DNA from: Ficedula albicollis
Lineage: Eukaryota > Chordata > Aves > Passeriformes > Muscicapidae
Assembly (NCBI RefSeq): GCF_000247815.1
Contig: NC_021674.1
Location: 8,234,512-8,298,511, forward strand
Length of the DNA: 64,000 nucleotides
Reading direction: 5' to 3'
In this document: one piece after another, positions 53,201-64,000 of the stretch
Numbering within the stretch: position 1 is the stretch's first letter
Layout of the letters: each line of letters opens with the position of its first letter
Position numbers and translations under genes: made by a program
The notes under the pieces: model-generated
Databases searched by the model: none
What the model was told of the DNA's origin: nothing
What the model saw: the letters and a program-made list of their open reading frames with translations, nothing else

Positions 53201-56200
53201 GAAAGAAATCTACTCCCAAGGCAAATGCCCAGCTTGAACTCCAATTGCACCAGGGTCCTGTGTATGAATGAATTACCTCTTCCTGCTCAAGGATTTGCCA
53301 CAGCCATGGATCCCATGTGCACAGCTGGGAGAGGGACAGATGCCTGTTCTGTTGTAAAAACCTGCTGGTGCCAGTGCTGCTCTGAGCAGCACATGCCAGG
53401 GAAAGAAGGGCCTGCAAAAATAGGACTTGTCCTACCCCCTATTCTTGCCTCCCCATCAGGGAGCTGTGGAGCAGTGCTTCATTCTGAGATAAATCTCCTA
53501 TGCCAACAAGCTTTGCTAGGGCTGTTGTTTTAATTTCTTAAAACAAGCCTAGACCCTGCATTTTGTGAATCACTACAATGCATTTAATAGGTAGCCTTTT
53601 CATAAAGGAGCACAGCGGATGTGTACACAGGCCCTGATGAAGCTAATAACTACCTCTCAATGGCTTTCAGGGAGTTATTACATATTTAAGATCCAAGCTC
53701 CCTTAATCAACCACAGAGATGCAGCTGGCAGCAGTAAATTGCCAACAACAGTTCATTACAAATAAGGAAACATTGGTTTTTCAAGGACAAAAACTGTGTC
53801 AGTTCTTCAGCTAACTCTTGTCCTCACCCTTCTCCCCCCGCCACTCACCCCCAGTGATGTGCTGGCACAACTTGCTTTGTCCAATAACTGCCTAATCCCC
53901 TCCACAGGGGACATCATGCAATCAAGTTCCTGGATTTCCTGACTTATTTGGGCAAACAGCACAGTCTGCATCCCGTGCTCAGCCTCCCTGAGGGAGCCAC
54001 TGGCAGGACTTGTCCCACAGCACCAGGATGATCCACGTGCCACAGGAGCACCCTCAGTGGCTTCACCCTGGGGAGCAAATGAAGCCATGGGACACACAGA
54101 TATGGGTTTGCCTTCAGGGGATGGAGACCTGTGGCACTTGGGAATGAGTTTTCCAGTACCTGCCATGTCCCGGGCACAGCACAGAGGGGAAGGTTTGTGG
54201 ACATGACGTGGCTTTATTCCCTTGCTGTCTCCTAACAGGTGTGGCTGATCATGCAGTGAGGAAAGAGCATAGCAGTTTAAGAGAGATGCCCATGCCTTGG
54301 AGATACTGAGGCCAATATTTTAAGAGCATTCAGGAAAGACTAAACATTGCTTGAATGAAGAGGAGAAAAAGACAGATGACCCTGGTAGAGCTGTATCTTC
54401 CCCTCTGAAGAGGTGACAACCAGGTTTTGGCCTTCAGGAACCAAAGAAATTATACATTTCTGGCCCAGAGAATTTCTCCTCCTCAAAAGGGAAATGGGCA
54501 CCATCTATCTGCCAGGGCCACCTCCCATAAGAAGGATCTGTACTGGATGGACCAGGAACACTGGGTGCTCCTGCCAAGGATCCAAGTCCTAGATCCAGCT
54601 GTACTGCCTGCAAATCCCACTGGGCCAGGCAAGACTTCCAGTGGAGAGGGGAGAATACTCTGCAAACCCCATGCTGGGCTCTGGAAGCAGGCCCAACAAG
54701 AGTTTAATCTTTGTTTGGTCTCCTTTGATATCTCACACTGCGCTGCCAGGCATTAACCCCGTGCAAGCTGGGGCTGTTGAGTCAGGGGATGCACACTGGC
54801 CCAGCAGAACAAAGTGGGATCACAAAGAGGAAGAGAATGCGCTCAATAGCGAAACCTGAAAAAGGGAATGTTTTTTTGCTTCCCTTCCAGCCTGGTTTAC
54901 AGAATTCTCTCTGCCACATCAGAAGGCATCCTGCTCTTCAGTGCATCCTACTGCAAGGCTGCTCATGCTGGAGGCTTTGCTTTTTTCCTCTGAAGCTGCA
55001 GGCCACAGAGGAAAAACTGATATAGATGGGTTCTAGGGCTGAGTCAGGATATTATTTTTGCTGTTTCTTTAGAAATACCTGACCCAACTTATTTTTGGAA
55101 AAGAAAAGGGGCACTTTAAAAAGCCATACCACTTGGTTCCCCTCCTGCCACCATCTATATTTTTTGACATTGATATTTTTAAAGGTCTCTTGGGAGGGAG
55201 CCTATTTGGTTTCTGGGGACACTTTCCTAAAAAACATCATGGGATGTAGCTGATGTTTGAGTGTCTGTTAGTATTCAACTCCTAAATTTATTCTTCCAAA
55301 GAAATGCCAAAACTGACTTGGACAAGTCAAATTCAGTGGGCAAAGAGTGTAATTTCCTAAATCTGCAGCAGACATTTAAAAAAGACCAACTGAACTGTAT
55401 ATTATGAACAGCAAGATCATTTGACATAAGATTTTCCAAGCATTTACAGGTGTGACTGCATAGGGGAAATGTGAGTTTAATTGATTGTCCACATGTACCA
55501 TCTTCCCCACTGACATTAGTGCAGTAAAATCTTTTCTTTTGGGGTGTGTGTGCAGACATCTGGAGCGCAGATTGTAACACATCTCCAGCTGCAATGTTAT
55601 CCCTAGAAAAACTTTGTTTTATGAACATGAAAGAGCACACTGTTTTCAAAGAGTTTTGCAATCACATCTGGAAGAGGTGCTCCTGCTGATGCTTTGAGAC
55701 AGAAAGGAGAAGAGCTGATGGGATATCAGCTGAGGGAACAGTCACTTCCTCCTCTAACATGGGAAGCTGGACTTCTTTTGAATTATTTAGCATTCAGTCA
55801 GGAGATAAAAATACACTGGCTGGATGAACCAGTGACCTCTCCTATGGTCACAATAGCTGTAGTGGGGGGGGTGGGCAGGAAGAGCCTACAACTGCACATC
55901 TTCAATGTGAGAAAATGGAGAAATCATTAATAGAGATGCAAGACAAGGCTGGAGCCACCTTGTTGAGAGTGGACCCAGAGGGAAGGCTCCCTCACACTTT
56001 GAATCCCAGCACCTACACCAATGTCTCAGAGCCCCAGGTACCAGCAGGGCTGGGTTTAACGTTCCACAGGAGGACCAACATCTCCACTACGCACCTCTTC
56101 TTGGTAGAACCAGAATGAGATGTTTAAATGTGCAAGAGCAGCATGGCTTCAGCAGTTAAACTGCTATTTTGTGTGCTCTGGGAAGGGGGGACATCAACAG

Positions 56201-58615
56201 ATTGCAAAATGGGAAAGTCTCTCTGGACAAACAAACATGTTACATAATTAGGCCTTTTGGGAACCAGAGGAAGGTCTCCAGAAGATCAGGGCCCTCCCAG
56301 CGCTTTCTAATTTTACTGGGACTTACCAGCAAGCCAGCCCTCTAATAATAGAGGCTTGTGCATGCTTTTCTTTCATCTTCATGTCTCCTAATACTGCCCT
56401 ACCTTTGTTATTACTGCCCCAGAAAAACACATCTTACTCACTTTTATCAAGCTGATTCATTCAGACTTGAATGGCAGAACTGAAGAGGCACTAAAGACCT
56501 TTAGAAAGGGCAGCAAAGACATTTCTTGGCCATCAGGGCATGGGAAAGCCTGGAATTTTAGAGCTTTATTGAATCCAGTGCGCTAAGGAATTGCACCATT
56601 CTACGGAACCATGGCTTAACTGCACTATCAAACAATGGCAGAGCAAAAAGTCTTCAGCTCCATAATCCACATATTGTGCTAGTATATCTTCTTTATTGGA
56701 GCAAATTCTTCCAAGGGAGGATGCCTGTAAGCAGCAGCTCAGCATCAGGAACACTCTGTCTCTGTGCTGCATGGCTGTTCTAAACCTGTGTCCAGGCAAA
56801 ACATGGACCTGCAGGAAATCTGCCAGGCAGATTGTACCACCCAGCACCTGAACATGGACTGTAGCAGGTAGCTAAGTTTTAGATTAATACCTGCTGCCTT
56901 TCAGGCACACAGATAGATTGGAATATGTACCACTGGTTTCGTTCTGTCAATGTCCTCTCCCACCTGAATGGAGAAAATCCCTTTGGCCAAAATCTGCCCC
57001 TGCAGTCACCCCCTCCTTACACCCCGGGCCCCAGGCTGTGGGCACTTCTGAGGTACCACCCCTCCCTGTGATCCTGCAGTGATAGTTCACAGCCAAGAGA
57101 GATACAAGGGCATCTGCACAGAAAAAGCACGCTCAGGTTTCTAAGAAAACTGCTTTCCCCTGTTTCTTGCTTGCTGTGCACATTCTGGCAGCCAGTAAGA
57201 AGAGGAAGGAGGAGGCTTGCAGCCCTGGAGAGGGCACACCAGCACAGATCCCACAGGATGTGGTCAGCTCCCTTCCAGCACACCCCCTGGTCACTGGGCT
57301 GTTGGCAAAAGCCAGCAGTGAACAGCTCAGGGGAGGGAAGGCCACCCCCAGAGGCAAGCAGGCACAGCAGTGCCAGGAAGAGCACCTCGCCTGATCACAG
57401 CCCAAGCACCAAGAGGCAGCACAGGCACAGGTCTTGGATGAAGGACAGCACAGAGATCCTGGCCACAGTGATGGATCCAAGGCAAGGCATAGTCCGAGCT
57501 CCTCTGAGCTCCACTGCAGATCCTGTGGCTGTGTGTTTGGCCTGCCATGTAAACATGTCACATCCCATGGGAGCTGGGAACAAACGTTAAATCTAGCTGC
57601 CACTAGCCCAGTTTAGCTAGTGCTGAGTGACCTGGATAAAAAGCAAAGAGCCTTTGGGAGACATCCTTATAGCCTAGTTCATTGCATCTCTGCAGACAAC
57701 TTCTCCCAAAATGATATAAAAAGATATTCAAATAACTTCATTCCTCTCTACTACATTTATCATTCAGGAGTCAGGAGCCATGAGCTCTTGACCCTTGTGT
57801 GAGCAACATGCCTGTTGTGGCCTCCAGATTGTAGAGCTGGGAAGTTTTTGCTCAGTTTTTCCTGGGAAGTCAAAATCCCAACTGGTATAAATCCTACCTG
57901 AGAACTACAAATCACTTTTTTTTCCCCCCCCACTCATCTACTTCAATAAGTTTTATGAAGAAGTTCCATTCTCCCTGTGCAGATGCAGCAGATTCAGGTG
58001 ACAGAACACAAGGATCACTCTGGGCACTTGCCATAGTTTGTCACAGCTCCTAGGAGACCAGTAGCACAATAAATAACACCCAAGCCAAAATTTAGCTCTC
58101 CCTTGACGGAGCAGTGCCCTTTATCATTTACTTCTTTCAGTTCTGTGCAGTGTTTCTGTGCTACAGAACTTAGTCCCTGTTGGCTGCAAACACAGAATTC
58201 ATGCAGGAAGAGCCTCAGGCTGGAATAACACAGCTCCTAATCCTTACTCCTCCCAGAGCACCAGCTGGGCAAGGAAGTGTCTTCAGGACATACCCAAGGA
58301 TAGATGTTTTCTACCATGATTTACTGAGCAAATTATTATTATGTTCTCCACGTAACGTAATGAGGCTACAGCACTAATAATTTCCCCACCATCCAAATAG
58401 CAACACTCAGGAATAGTCTCCAACAGCTTTCAGCCTCCTTTTTTTTACCTGCAAGCAGCTGAATGTGGCTGCAGTTACATCCTATGAGGCTTCCCTGCAT
58501 GACAACACTTTTTCAACTGGACAGTGACCCAGACCTGTACCCTTTAGAACATGTGGGGGCTTAGTGCATTTCATGTCAGGAGAAATAGAGACTGCAAGGA
58601 ACAAACAAAACCTTG
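44207..58615. other. Unique intronic sequence leading to exon 2
   Basis: Fourteen kilobases with only the 73-bp duplication and short homopolymers (for example an A14 run near 45610). No CR1 fragment, RNA gene or exon was recognised. It is noticeably poorer in young duplications than 23-44 kb. Confidence 0.65.
46724..46869 (+). repeat. 73-bp tandem duplication, two copies
   Basis: GCCCCACAACCACAG starts copies at 46724 and 46797, both running to CAATGCTCGTCTCCTC. Two substitutions are visible (ACTCTCATT/ACTCCCATT, GAGCGAGC/GAGTGAGC). The unit is not a multiple of three. Confidence 0.93.
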
Positions 58616-58621
58616 ACTTAC
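58616..58621 (-). promoter_or_regulatory. SLC8A1: Splice donor of SLC8A1 exon 2
   Basis: On the minus strand the exon reads ...GATAGT followed by GTAAGTC, a perfect GTAAGT donor. Without splicing, the frame hits TAA at 58618-58620, immediately after the Val codon. The known protein continues past this point, so the splice is required. It sits at the mammalian exon 2 boundary, just before the alternatively spliced region of CBD2. Confidence 0.92.
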
Positions 58622-60450
58622 ACTATCTCATCATTCTGGAACTCCAGCTCCCCGCAGGTGTCTTCGAAGTCCTCTCCTCCACCTTTGGCCGTGCCTTCAA
58701 TGGTTTTGTAGGGCACAATAACATTTCCTCGTGCTCCAGAGGTTCGCAACACTTTCACTTCCATGGTTCCTACGCTTTCGCTGATGTGCGTCACCGGCTC
58801 CTCGAAGGTGAAGATGCCGGCGTGGTCGTCGTCAAAAATGGTGACAGTGGCAGTGGACGGCGACCCCAAGCAGGCCAGCGCTGAGACTCGGCCGGCCTCG
58901 AGAACGCCCTCGTCCGAGGCCTCGGTGCTCACACGGACGTTGCTGAGATGGACCAGGAAGTTCTCATCCTCCTCGAATATGTCGTCGTCGATTATGCCGA
59001 CGCGGATTTCCTTCTGGGTCTCGCCAGGCTTGAAGACCACGGTGCCCTCGGTGAACTCGTAGTCGGAGCCGGCGTTGGCCGTCCCGTCCTCCGTGCGGAA
59101 GTCGACGTACACCGTGTTGGTGAGGTCTCCCCCGCGGCGGACGATGGTCAGCGCCACGGTGCCGCAGTTCTCCAGGCACTGGTAGGTGCCCTGCTCGAAG
59201 TAGAGCTTGCTGACGGGATCGTTCTCGGTCACCTCGCTGTTGACCTCGTGCATGCTGACGGCCTTGCGGGCCTGGTCTGCGGCGTGTCTCTTGAGGATGT
59301 TGCCAGCGCCAGTCATGAGCCGGGTGGCCTGGATGCGGTAGAAGGCCCTGCTCTTCTGCTGCTGGCTCAGCACCTGGTAGTTGGCCAATTCTATGAGCTG
59401 CTCGATTTCCTTGTCTGGGTGCTTTTGTTTCAGCTCCTTCAGGATCCGAGCCATCTCCCTCCTGGCTTCCTCGTCATCCTGGTCCTTCTCGTCCACCTCC
59501 AACACCAGTGTCCCGTCCAAAAAGTTCTCCACGTGAGAATTAGCAACCTTTCCATCCATCTCAATGTCAGCCTTGGAGGAGGGCCGGTCACCCTCATGCT
59601 CTATGATCATCCCTCTCTGCTTGCCAGCTCGGTATTTCTTGTAGACATACTTGTAAAATAAAAGCCTCCTGTCAGCTATCCAGGCAAACACTACACAGAT
59701 GGGGAAGAAGAAGAAGGTGAGCAAGCCTTCCCAAACCTCCACAATCCCAGGAGAAGACACAGACAAAATAATGTAAAGCCAAGTGTAGGCAAAGATGCTC
59801 CAGGCCGCCGTAACAAAAAACACTCGCAAGTGCTTGATCTTCCTTATCTCTCCGTCGGGCACCACGTACACGCAGATTGCGATGATGACGAACATGTTGA
59901 AGGCAGCACTCCCCACGATGGTGCTTGGCCCCAGGTCCCCCGCTGTGAAGCCGTGGCCGCACACCTCGATAACGGAGAGGAGGATCTCCGGAGCGGACGA
60001 GCCCAAGGCCATCAGCGTGAGGTTGGAAACAGTCTCGTTCCAGATCCTCACCGTGGTTTTGCTGGTCTCGCCGTTGGGCTTCTTGATGGTTATTTCCCGC
60101 TCTTGGGATGTAATGACTTCGATGGAGGACATGAAGCGGTCAGCTATGATGGACACTCCCAGGAACATGTACACCATTGCTACAAAATACACCGTTGCCC
60201 GAGCGATTTTGTCCCCAAACGAGGGGTCCTGGGGTTCCCATATGGGTAAAATCACGCCCTTTTTGCAGATGTAGGAGCCAGCGCACTCCTCGGTGTCATT
60301 GGCGGGCAGTTCGCTGGGGCTCTCCGCACGTGTGCCCTCTGCATGGCACAGCAGCACCAGGACAAGGCTCAGGAGCGGGAAGCTCACCGGGGAGGGGTGT
60401 GTGTGAGCTGCTCGCGACATGGCCGCTTGCACCAGACAGCTCCCAGACAT
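58622..60450 (-). CDS. SLC8A1: Na+/Ca2+ exchanger NCX1, coding part of exon 2 (partial CDS)
   Basis: This is the N-terminal 609 codons plus two bases of plasma-membrane NCX1, which exports one Ca2+ for three Na+ and is central to cardiac and neuronal Ca2+ removal. Numbered from the ATG at 60450, residues 1-42 form a signal peptide with a Leu/Val-rich core. Cleavage before ESPSE puts the NDT glycosylation site at mature N9 and cysteines at C14 and C20, as in mammals. Hydrophobic segments TM1-TM5 follow. The alpha-1 repeat has T103, S109, S110 and E113 at their canonical mature positions. After TM5 comes the basic/aromatic XIP segment beginning RRLLFYKYVY. The large cytosolic loop then carries CBD1, with its acidic IIDDDIFEEDENF motif, the DDDHAG hinge, and the start of CBD2, ending at NDEIV. 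The frame stays open throughout. NCX1 rather than NCX2 or NCX3 is supported by the CKKGVILPIWEPQDPSFGDK and GTYQCLENCGTVALTI segments. Exons A-F and the C-terminal membrane half lie outside the window. A second in-frame ATG at 60420 is an alternative start. Confidence 0.97.
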
Positions 60451-60457
60451 CCTCAAC
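58622..60457 (-). other. SLC8A1: SLC8A1 exon 2 (full exon, with 7-nt 5' leader)
   Basis: The exon is 1,836 nt, close to the roughly 1.8-kb single coding exon 2 known for vertebrate NCX1. Only seven leader bases (GTTGAGG) precede the first ATG, so most of the 5' UTR must come from upstream first exons. In mammals these are alternative and tissue-specific. The exon is clearly richer in CpG than the flanking introns, especially between about 58800 and 59330. It ends after two bases of a Val codon, so the next exon must begin with one base that completes that codon, as for the mutually exclusive exons A and B of mammals. Confidence 0.93.
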
Positions 60458-60490
60458 CTGAAGAGGCAAAAAGGAAAGATGCATTAAGTG
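60458..60490 (-). promoter_or_regulatory. SLC8A1: Splice acceptor and branch region before SLC8A1 exon 2
   Basis: On the minus strand a pyrimidine-rich run (CTTTCCTTTTTGCCTCTT) ends in CAG at 60458-60460, directly before the exon. About 25 nt further upstream, ACTTAAT (complement of about 60483-60489) is a reasonable branch-point candidate. The acceptor is only seven bases before the first ATG. The start codon therefore belongs to exon 2 whichever upstream first exon is used. Confidence 0.85.
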
Positions 60491-62946
60491 AGGCCAACCA
60501 GACATTACGGATTTCCCTCTCCAAAGATACGGTCGAGTTATCCTGTTACTCAAGAAGACGCAGCTGGTGAGCCCATTTTGTCTTCCATGTAGAAATCCTC
60601 TAGTTCAGTCATCTGAACCAGGATGGACTCGGATGGTACCAGTGAGTTAGCACCTACCCCCTTTAGGTACCATGATGTTTCTTTCTCTTTGTTGAAAACA
60701 TATTTGTTTGATTGCATTTTCTTGTTCCTCTAATCTAATTAAAGCCCATCGTTCTGCTTCACAGCTGGCAGAAGTGTTTCCCATTTTAAAATTACGGTGC
60801 ACTCGCTGGAATTCAGGGTAAGAGCAGCAGAGGACAGGGAAATCCACTATCACCTCATCATGTTTAAAAAATTTTTTATACTTTTAAAATCACTGTCAGC
60901 TATGTATTTCACAGTCTCTTCTTGCTCACAGTCCCCCCAAACATCTACTCCACATCAGAAATCTGCACAAAGTGAGCTTGAGCCCTAGCAAAACCTTCCT
61001 CTTAACAGTAACTTGGTCATAAGATGCACCAGAAGGGCAGCCTGTAATTAATGATTTTGGAGCCATTCCTTCCACAGTGCATCACTTTGCACCTTCCCAA
61101 AGCTGGAAAGAGCCCCATATGCATGGAAGGCTGGCTCTCTTGGCATGCTTCTAGAGGAAACGTGTCCCTGTGCTCTCTTCCCATTAGGTCAGCTTTGACG
61201 GCTTCCCCTTCAAGGGCCTTTCTCACTCCATTTACAGCATCAGTCATCAGGCATGACAGCTGTACTTGCCCTTGTCCCGCCTCAGGATTTTCCAGCAATG
61301 TAGAGGAGCTGTTAAAGAGGTTTGCAGTTAGTTAACAGTGCATAACCCGACAGAACAGATGCCTTTAAGTACAAAGAGATGCTTAGTGAAAAAACAAATC
61401 TGAGCATGCTCAGTGTTGCATTCTCAAATTTACTAGCCAAAAAAAGCCAGATCCCTAGTTATTAAAGCTGTATTTTCTCCTCAAGGAGAGCCTTTGCTAT
61501 ACCACGCTTCTCCAATCCAAGTTAATTTAATCAGGTGGTACTTAAAAATGTTTCTATGAAGAGAGGAAAATGAGCACGTCAATACCTCGACTTCACTGGG
61601 AAATACAAAAAGCTGAGCTGATCTTCCTCAGAAAAACCCCATACACCTGAAAGAAAAAAGCGAGCAAAGCTCAGCCATGGAAGGTTTTAACTCCTCGTTA
61701 GGGCAGGGGCAGATCATGCAGGGACAGGGCTGTGTGCAAGGGATCAGCTGGCTGGAGGGAGCAATGGGAACCATCCCACACCCATCATATGGGATCCGCT
61801 CCACAAAGAGACACTGGGGTGCATCAAAGCCCTCTCTCTCCTCCGTTTGCTTTTATTTATGGATGATGCAGTAGGATTATTGGTCTGGAAGAGCAATACT
61901 GAGAATTTATCAAGCTGGTTTCATATAAATGGCATTTTCTTACCAGAAACTGTTGGTCTGCCTCCAACCCCCCACTCCCTGGTATTGTAATTAGGAAAAG
62001 AAAAAGATACATAGCGGAGGAAGTGAGCAAATCAGAGAGCTGGGTGATAAGAACAGATAAACCGAACAAGAAAAAGCAAGTCTCTCGTAGGAAGACATTT
62101 AAAATAAAGTTGTTTGCACTGGGAATCCTGCTAATGCTACAAAAAAACTCTTACTACCAGACTCATTGCCCCTCTGGTCGTAGTGCCTGGGTACCTTCTG
62201 CCTCCCCAAATGTGAGCTGTGGCCACCGCTTACGAGCCCAAAGTGAAAAAGATGCAAGCATGATGTTTGTGAAGAGGAGCACCTCGTTGCAGGCCCCTCA
62301 GTGGATGGCTAAGATGAAACAGATGTGCATTCACGGTCATTGAAATTTAGCTGAAGCATGAATTAGCCACCTAACATCTGTACTCCTGTGTTTCACACTG
62401 CTCCAAACCAAGTCATGGAGACTTTTGATAAAGATGCTGTCAAAACACAGGTACCTACTCTGTTTATCCCAGATAGCTCCTAAGGGTAGTTTTGTTTCCT
62501 TTATGAATATGTAGGCCTAAAATATTTCATTATGGGCATAAAGTATTACTCAGCTGCATGGTTCTTCACCCTCTCCTTCTAAAGGGTAGTAGTTTCTTCA
62601 GAAAACTCAAGAACATCCACCTGTCCTTGTTGAGTTAATTTTTCTCCCTGTGGCAAGTCATATCCCTGCACATGTACAATTATTCAGAGCAACCAGGCAT
62701 TGTGAAATCCCCTTGGCAAGAAGAGAAAACAGATGGTTCTAGAAAAAATATTATGCTTTGGGTCACTGATTTAGGTCATGAAGAATAGGAAAGTCCCATC
62801 ACACTTTGGACCAACTCTCCAGCCTTAAAAGTATTTGGGTACTGGAAGTCTCATTCAGAAAAAAAGACATCCACTAAATCAAATTAATAAGTAATTTGAA
62901 CTTTATTTACCATGTGTTTACCCTTTCAAACATTCTAATTTAAGTC

Positions 62947-62988
62947 TTGTTTTGTTTTGTTTTGTTTATTTGTTTGTTTGTCTGTTTG
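62947..62988 (+). repeat. (TTTTG)/(TTTG) low-complexity run
   Basis: Pentamer TTTTG units pass into TTTG tetramers with single changes. An ordinary short simple repeat in intron 1. Confidence 0.88.
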
Positions 62989-64000
62989 AAATCAAGTCCC
63001 ATACTATGTTAAACAGGAAGAAAAAAGGCCTAGAGGCTTGCATCTGAGCAATCCTTATTTCTGGCATTCCCAACCAGCACTCCATGTACAAGCAATATTT
63101 TTCCCTCAGACGTCAGGAGGCAAGAAATGTGGGGCTTTTCTGGAGAGGGATAAGAAATGGCTGGAGCTTTGGAAGAGACACCCACCAGCCATGCCAACGT
63201 GCCTCCTCTGAGCAGCAGCAGCATCCCCCAGCTCTGCTGTACTTCCTCCAGCATTTTGTGGTGTAGCCATCGAGTAGGGCTCACACACCATGGCCAGCTT
63301 TCCTACTTAAACCAATCCACAGTGAGGCTCAGGAATTATGAAGGGCTAGAAAATGCTTGGCCACAACATGCTAATTACACACATGCAGCCAGAGCCTGAC
63401 ACTCATAATATCTCTGAGAAGCCCCTGCTATTAAATCATCAGCATTTCTTTACTTGTACAATCCAAAATAAACAGCTTGGTCCCCAGAGACCCTCTTGCT
63501 CTGCATTTGCCTACAGTCTCAGCTCATGGTCAGCACACTGTGGCATAGTGTAGGAATACACCCAGAAAAATCATTTCCAACATGCTGTAAGGAGAAGCAA
63601 GGCTACCTGAAGAGCAGCCCTCCCTCCAAACTGAGCTTTGTTAGCTTTTTATTAAGGTGTCTCAATTGCATTTCCCATCCTGGCCATCAGCAACAAAAGC
63701 ATGTGCTGCAGCTGATGCCCAGTGCCAGGCTGGCAGCCCTGGCAAACCCTGCCTGCCACGGTGCTGGTGGCCTTGGTGGCACTGCCCTGGTGCCTCTGGG
63801 GTCAGAGGGATCAGGGCAGCACAGGGCAGGGACACAGGCTGCTCTCATGCTTGATTCTGGCTGTACACGTGTGGTGAAAAGTCCCAAGATGCTGTCCTGG
63901 CCCATAAGCAACACCTGATGCCTGGGAACAGCAGCCAGAGCCCTTTTTACCCCTGCAGGAGGGGAACTGTCCTGGTGCTGCTGGAGAGCTCTCAGGGAGA

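Larger units (their letters stand above)
60458..64000 (-). other. SLC8A1: SLC8A1 intron 1, 3' portion
   Basis: This 3.5-kb stretch upstream of exon 2 has ordinary AT-leaning composition. There is no CpG cluster and no recognisable coding segment. The only simple repeat of note is a TTTTG/TTTG-type run near 62947. No alternative first exon or promoter could be identified from sequence, so the promoters are presumably farther upstream. Confidence 0.8.

Noticed and set aside
58948..59661. 237-codon open frame antisense to SLC8A1 exon 2
   Set aside because: It is a shadow of the GC-rich coding exon on the opposite strand, with no independent evidence. The same applies to 59795-60274.
60454..60456. 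Apparent upstream Met for SLC8A1 at 60456
   Set aside because: The codon there is TTG. The first real ATG of the exon is at 60448-60450.

Overview
The window looks like nuclear DNA from a bird, probably a songbird-like species with a long-read assembly. Three fragments of CR1 retrotransposon, the dominant avian LINE, are recognisable by their 3' ends. The only convincing gene sequence is one large vertebrate exon. No prokaryotic operons, RNA genes or CRISPR arrays were seen.

The gene is SLC8A1 (cardiac-type Na+/Ca2+ exchanger NCX1) on the minus strand. Its large coding exon 2 lies at 58622-60457, bounded by a good acceptor (pyrimidine tract plus CAG, 60458-60480) and a GTAAGT donor (58616-58621). 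It encodes the signal peptide, TM1-TM5 with the alpha-1 ion-binding repeat, the XIP autoregulatory segment, CBD1 and the first part of CBD2. Residue numbering after the predicted signal cleavage matches mammalian NCX1 exactly at N9, C14, C20, T103, S109, S110 and E113. Everything below 58616 is therefore most simply the start of the very long intron 2. Everything above 60457 is the 3' end of intron 1. The mutually exclusive exons A/B and the downstream exons were not found here.

The introns hold four kinds of structure. (1) Extreme simple repeats: an uninterrupted 1,545-bp (AAGG)n array at 2379-3923 and three uninterrupted cytosine runs of 464, 682 and 781 nt at 8357, 33037 and 35327, all with G on the SLC8A1 sense strand. 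(2) Young local duplications of about 99% identity or more: a 1,450-bp tandem pair (26917-29816), an 813-bp tandem pair (42581-44206), a compound 546/479-bp pair with an extra 61-bp piece (39927-40951), and a 344-350-bp non-adjacent pair (23243 and 25572). (3) Short two- or three-copy minisatellites. (4) CR1 fragments at 17336, 27806/29256 and 41066. A CpG-dense spot at 36279-36490 with a donor-like site on the plus strand is the only hint of another promoter or transcript.

The strongest leads are the cytosine runs, whose flanks suggest either an unusual insertion and expansion process or a sequencing/assembly artefact, and the cluster of near-identical duplications. The sequence does not support a new multi-gene system. 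Most long open frames are repeat translations or chance.
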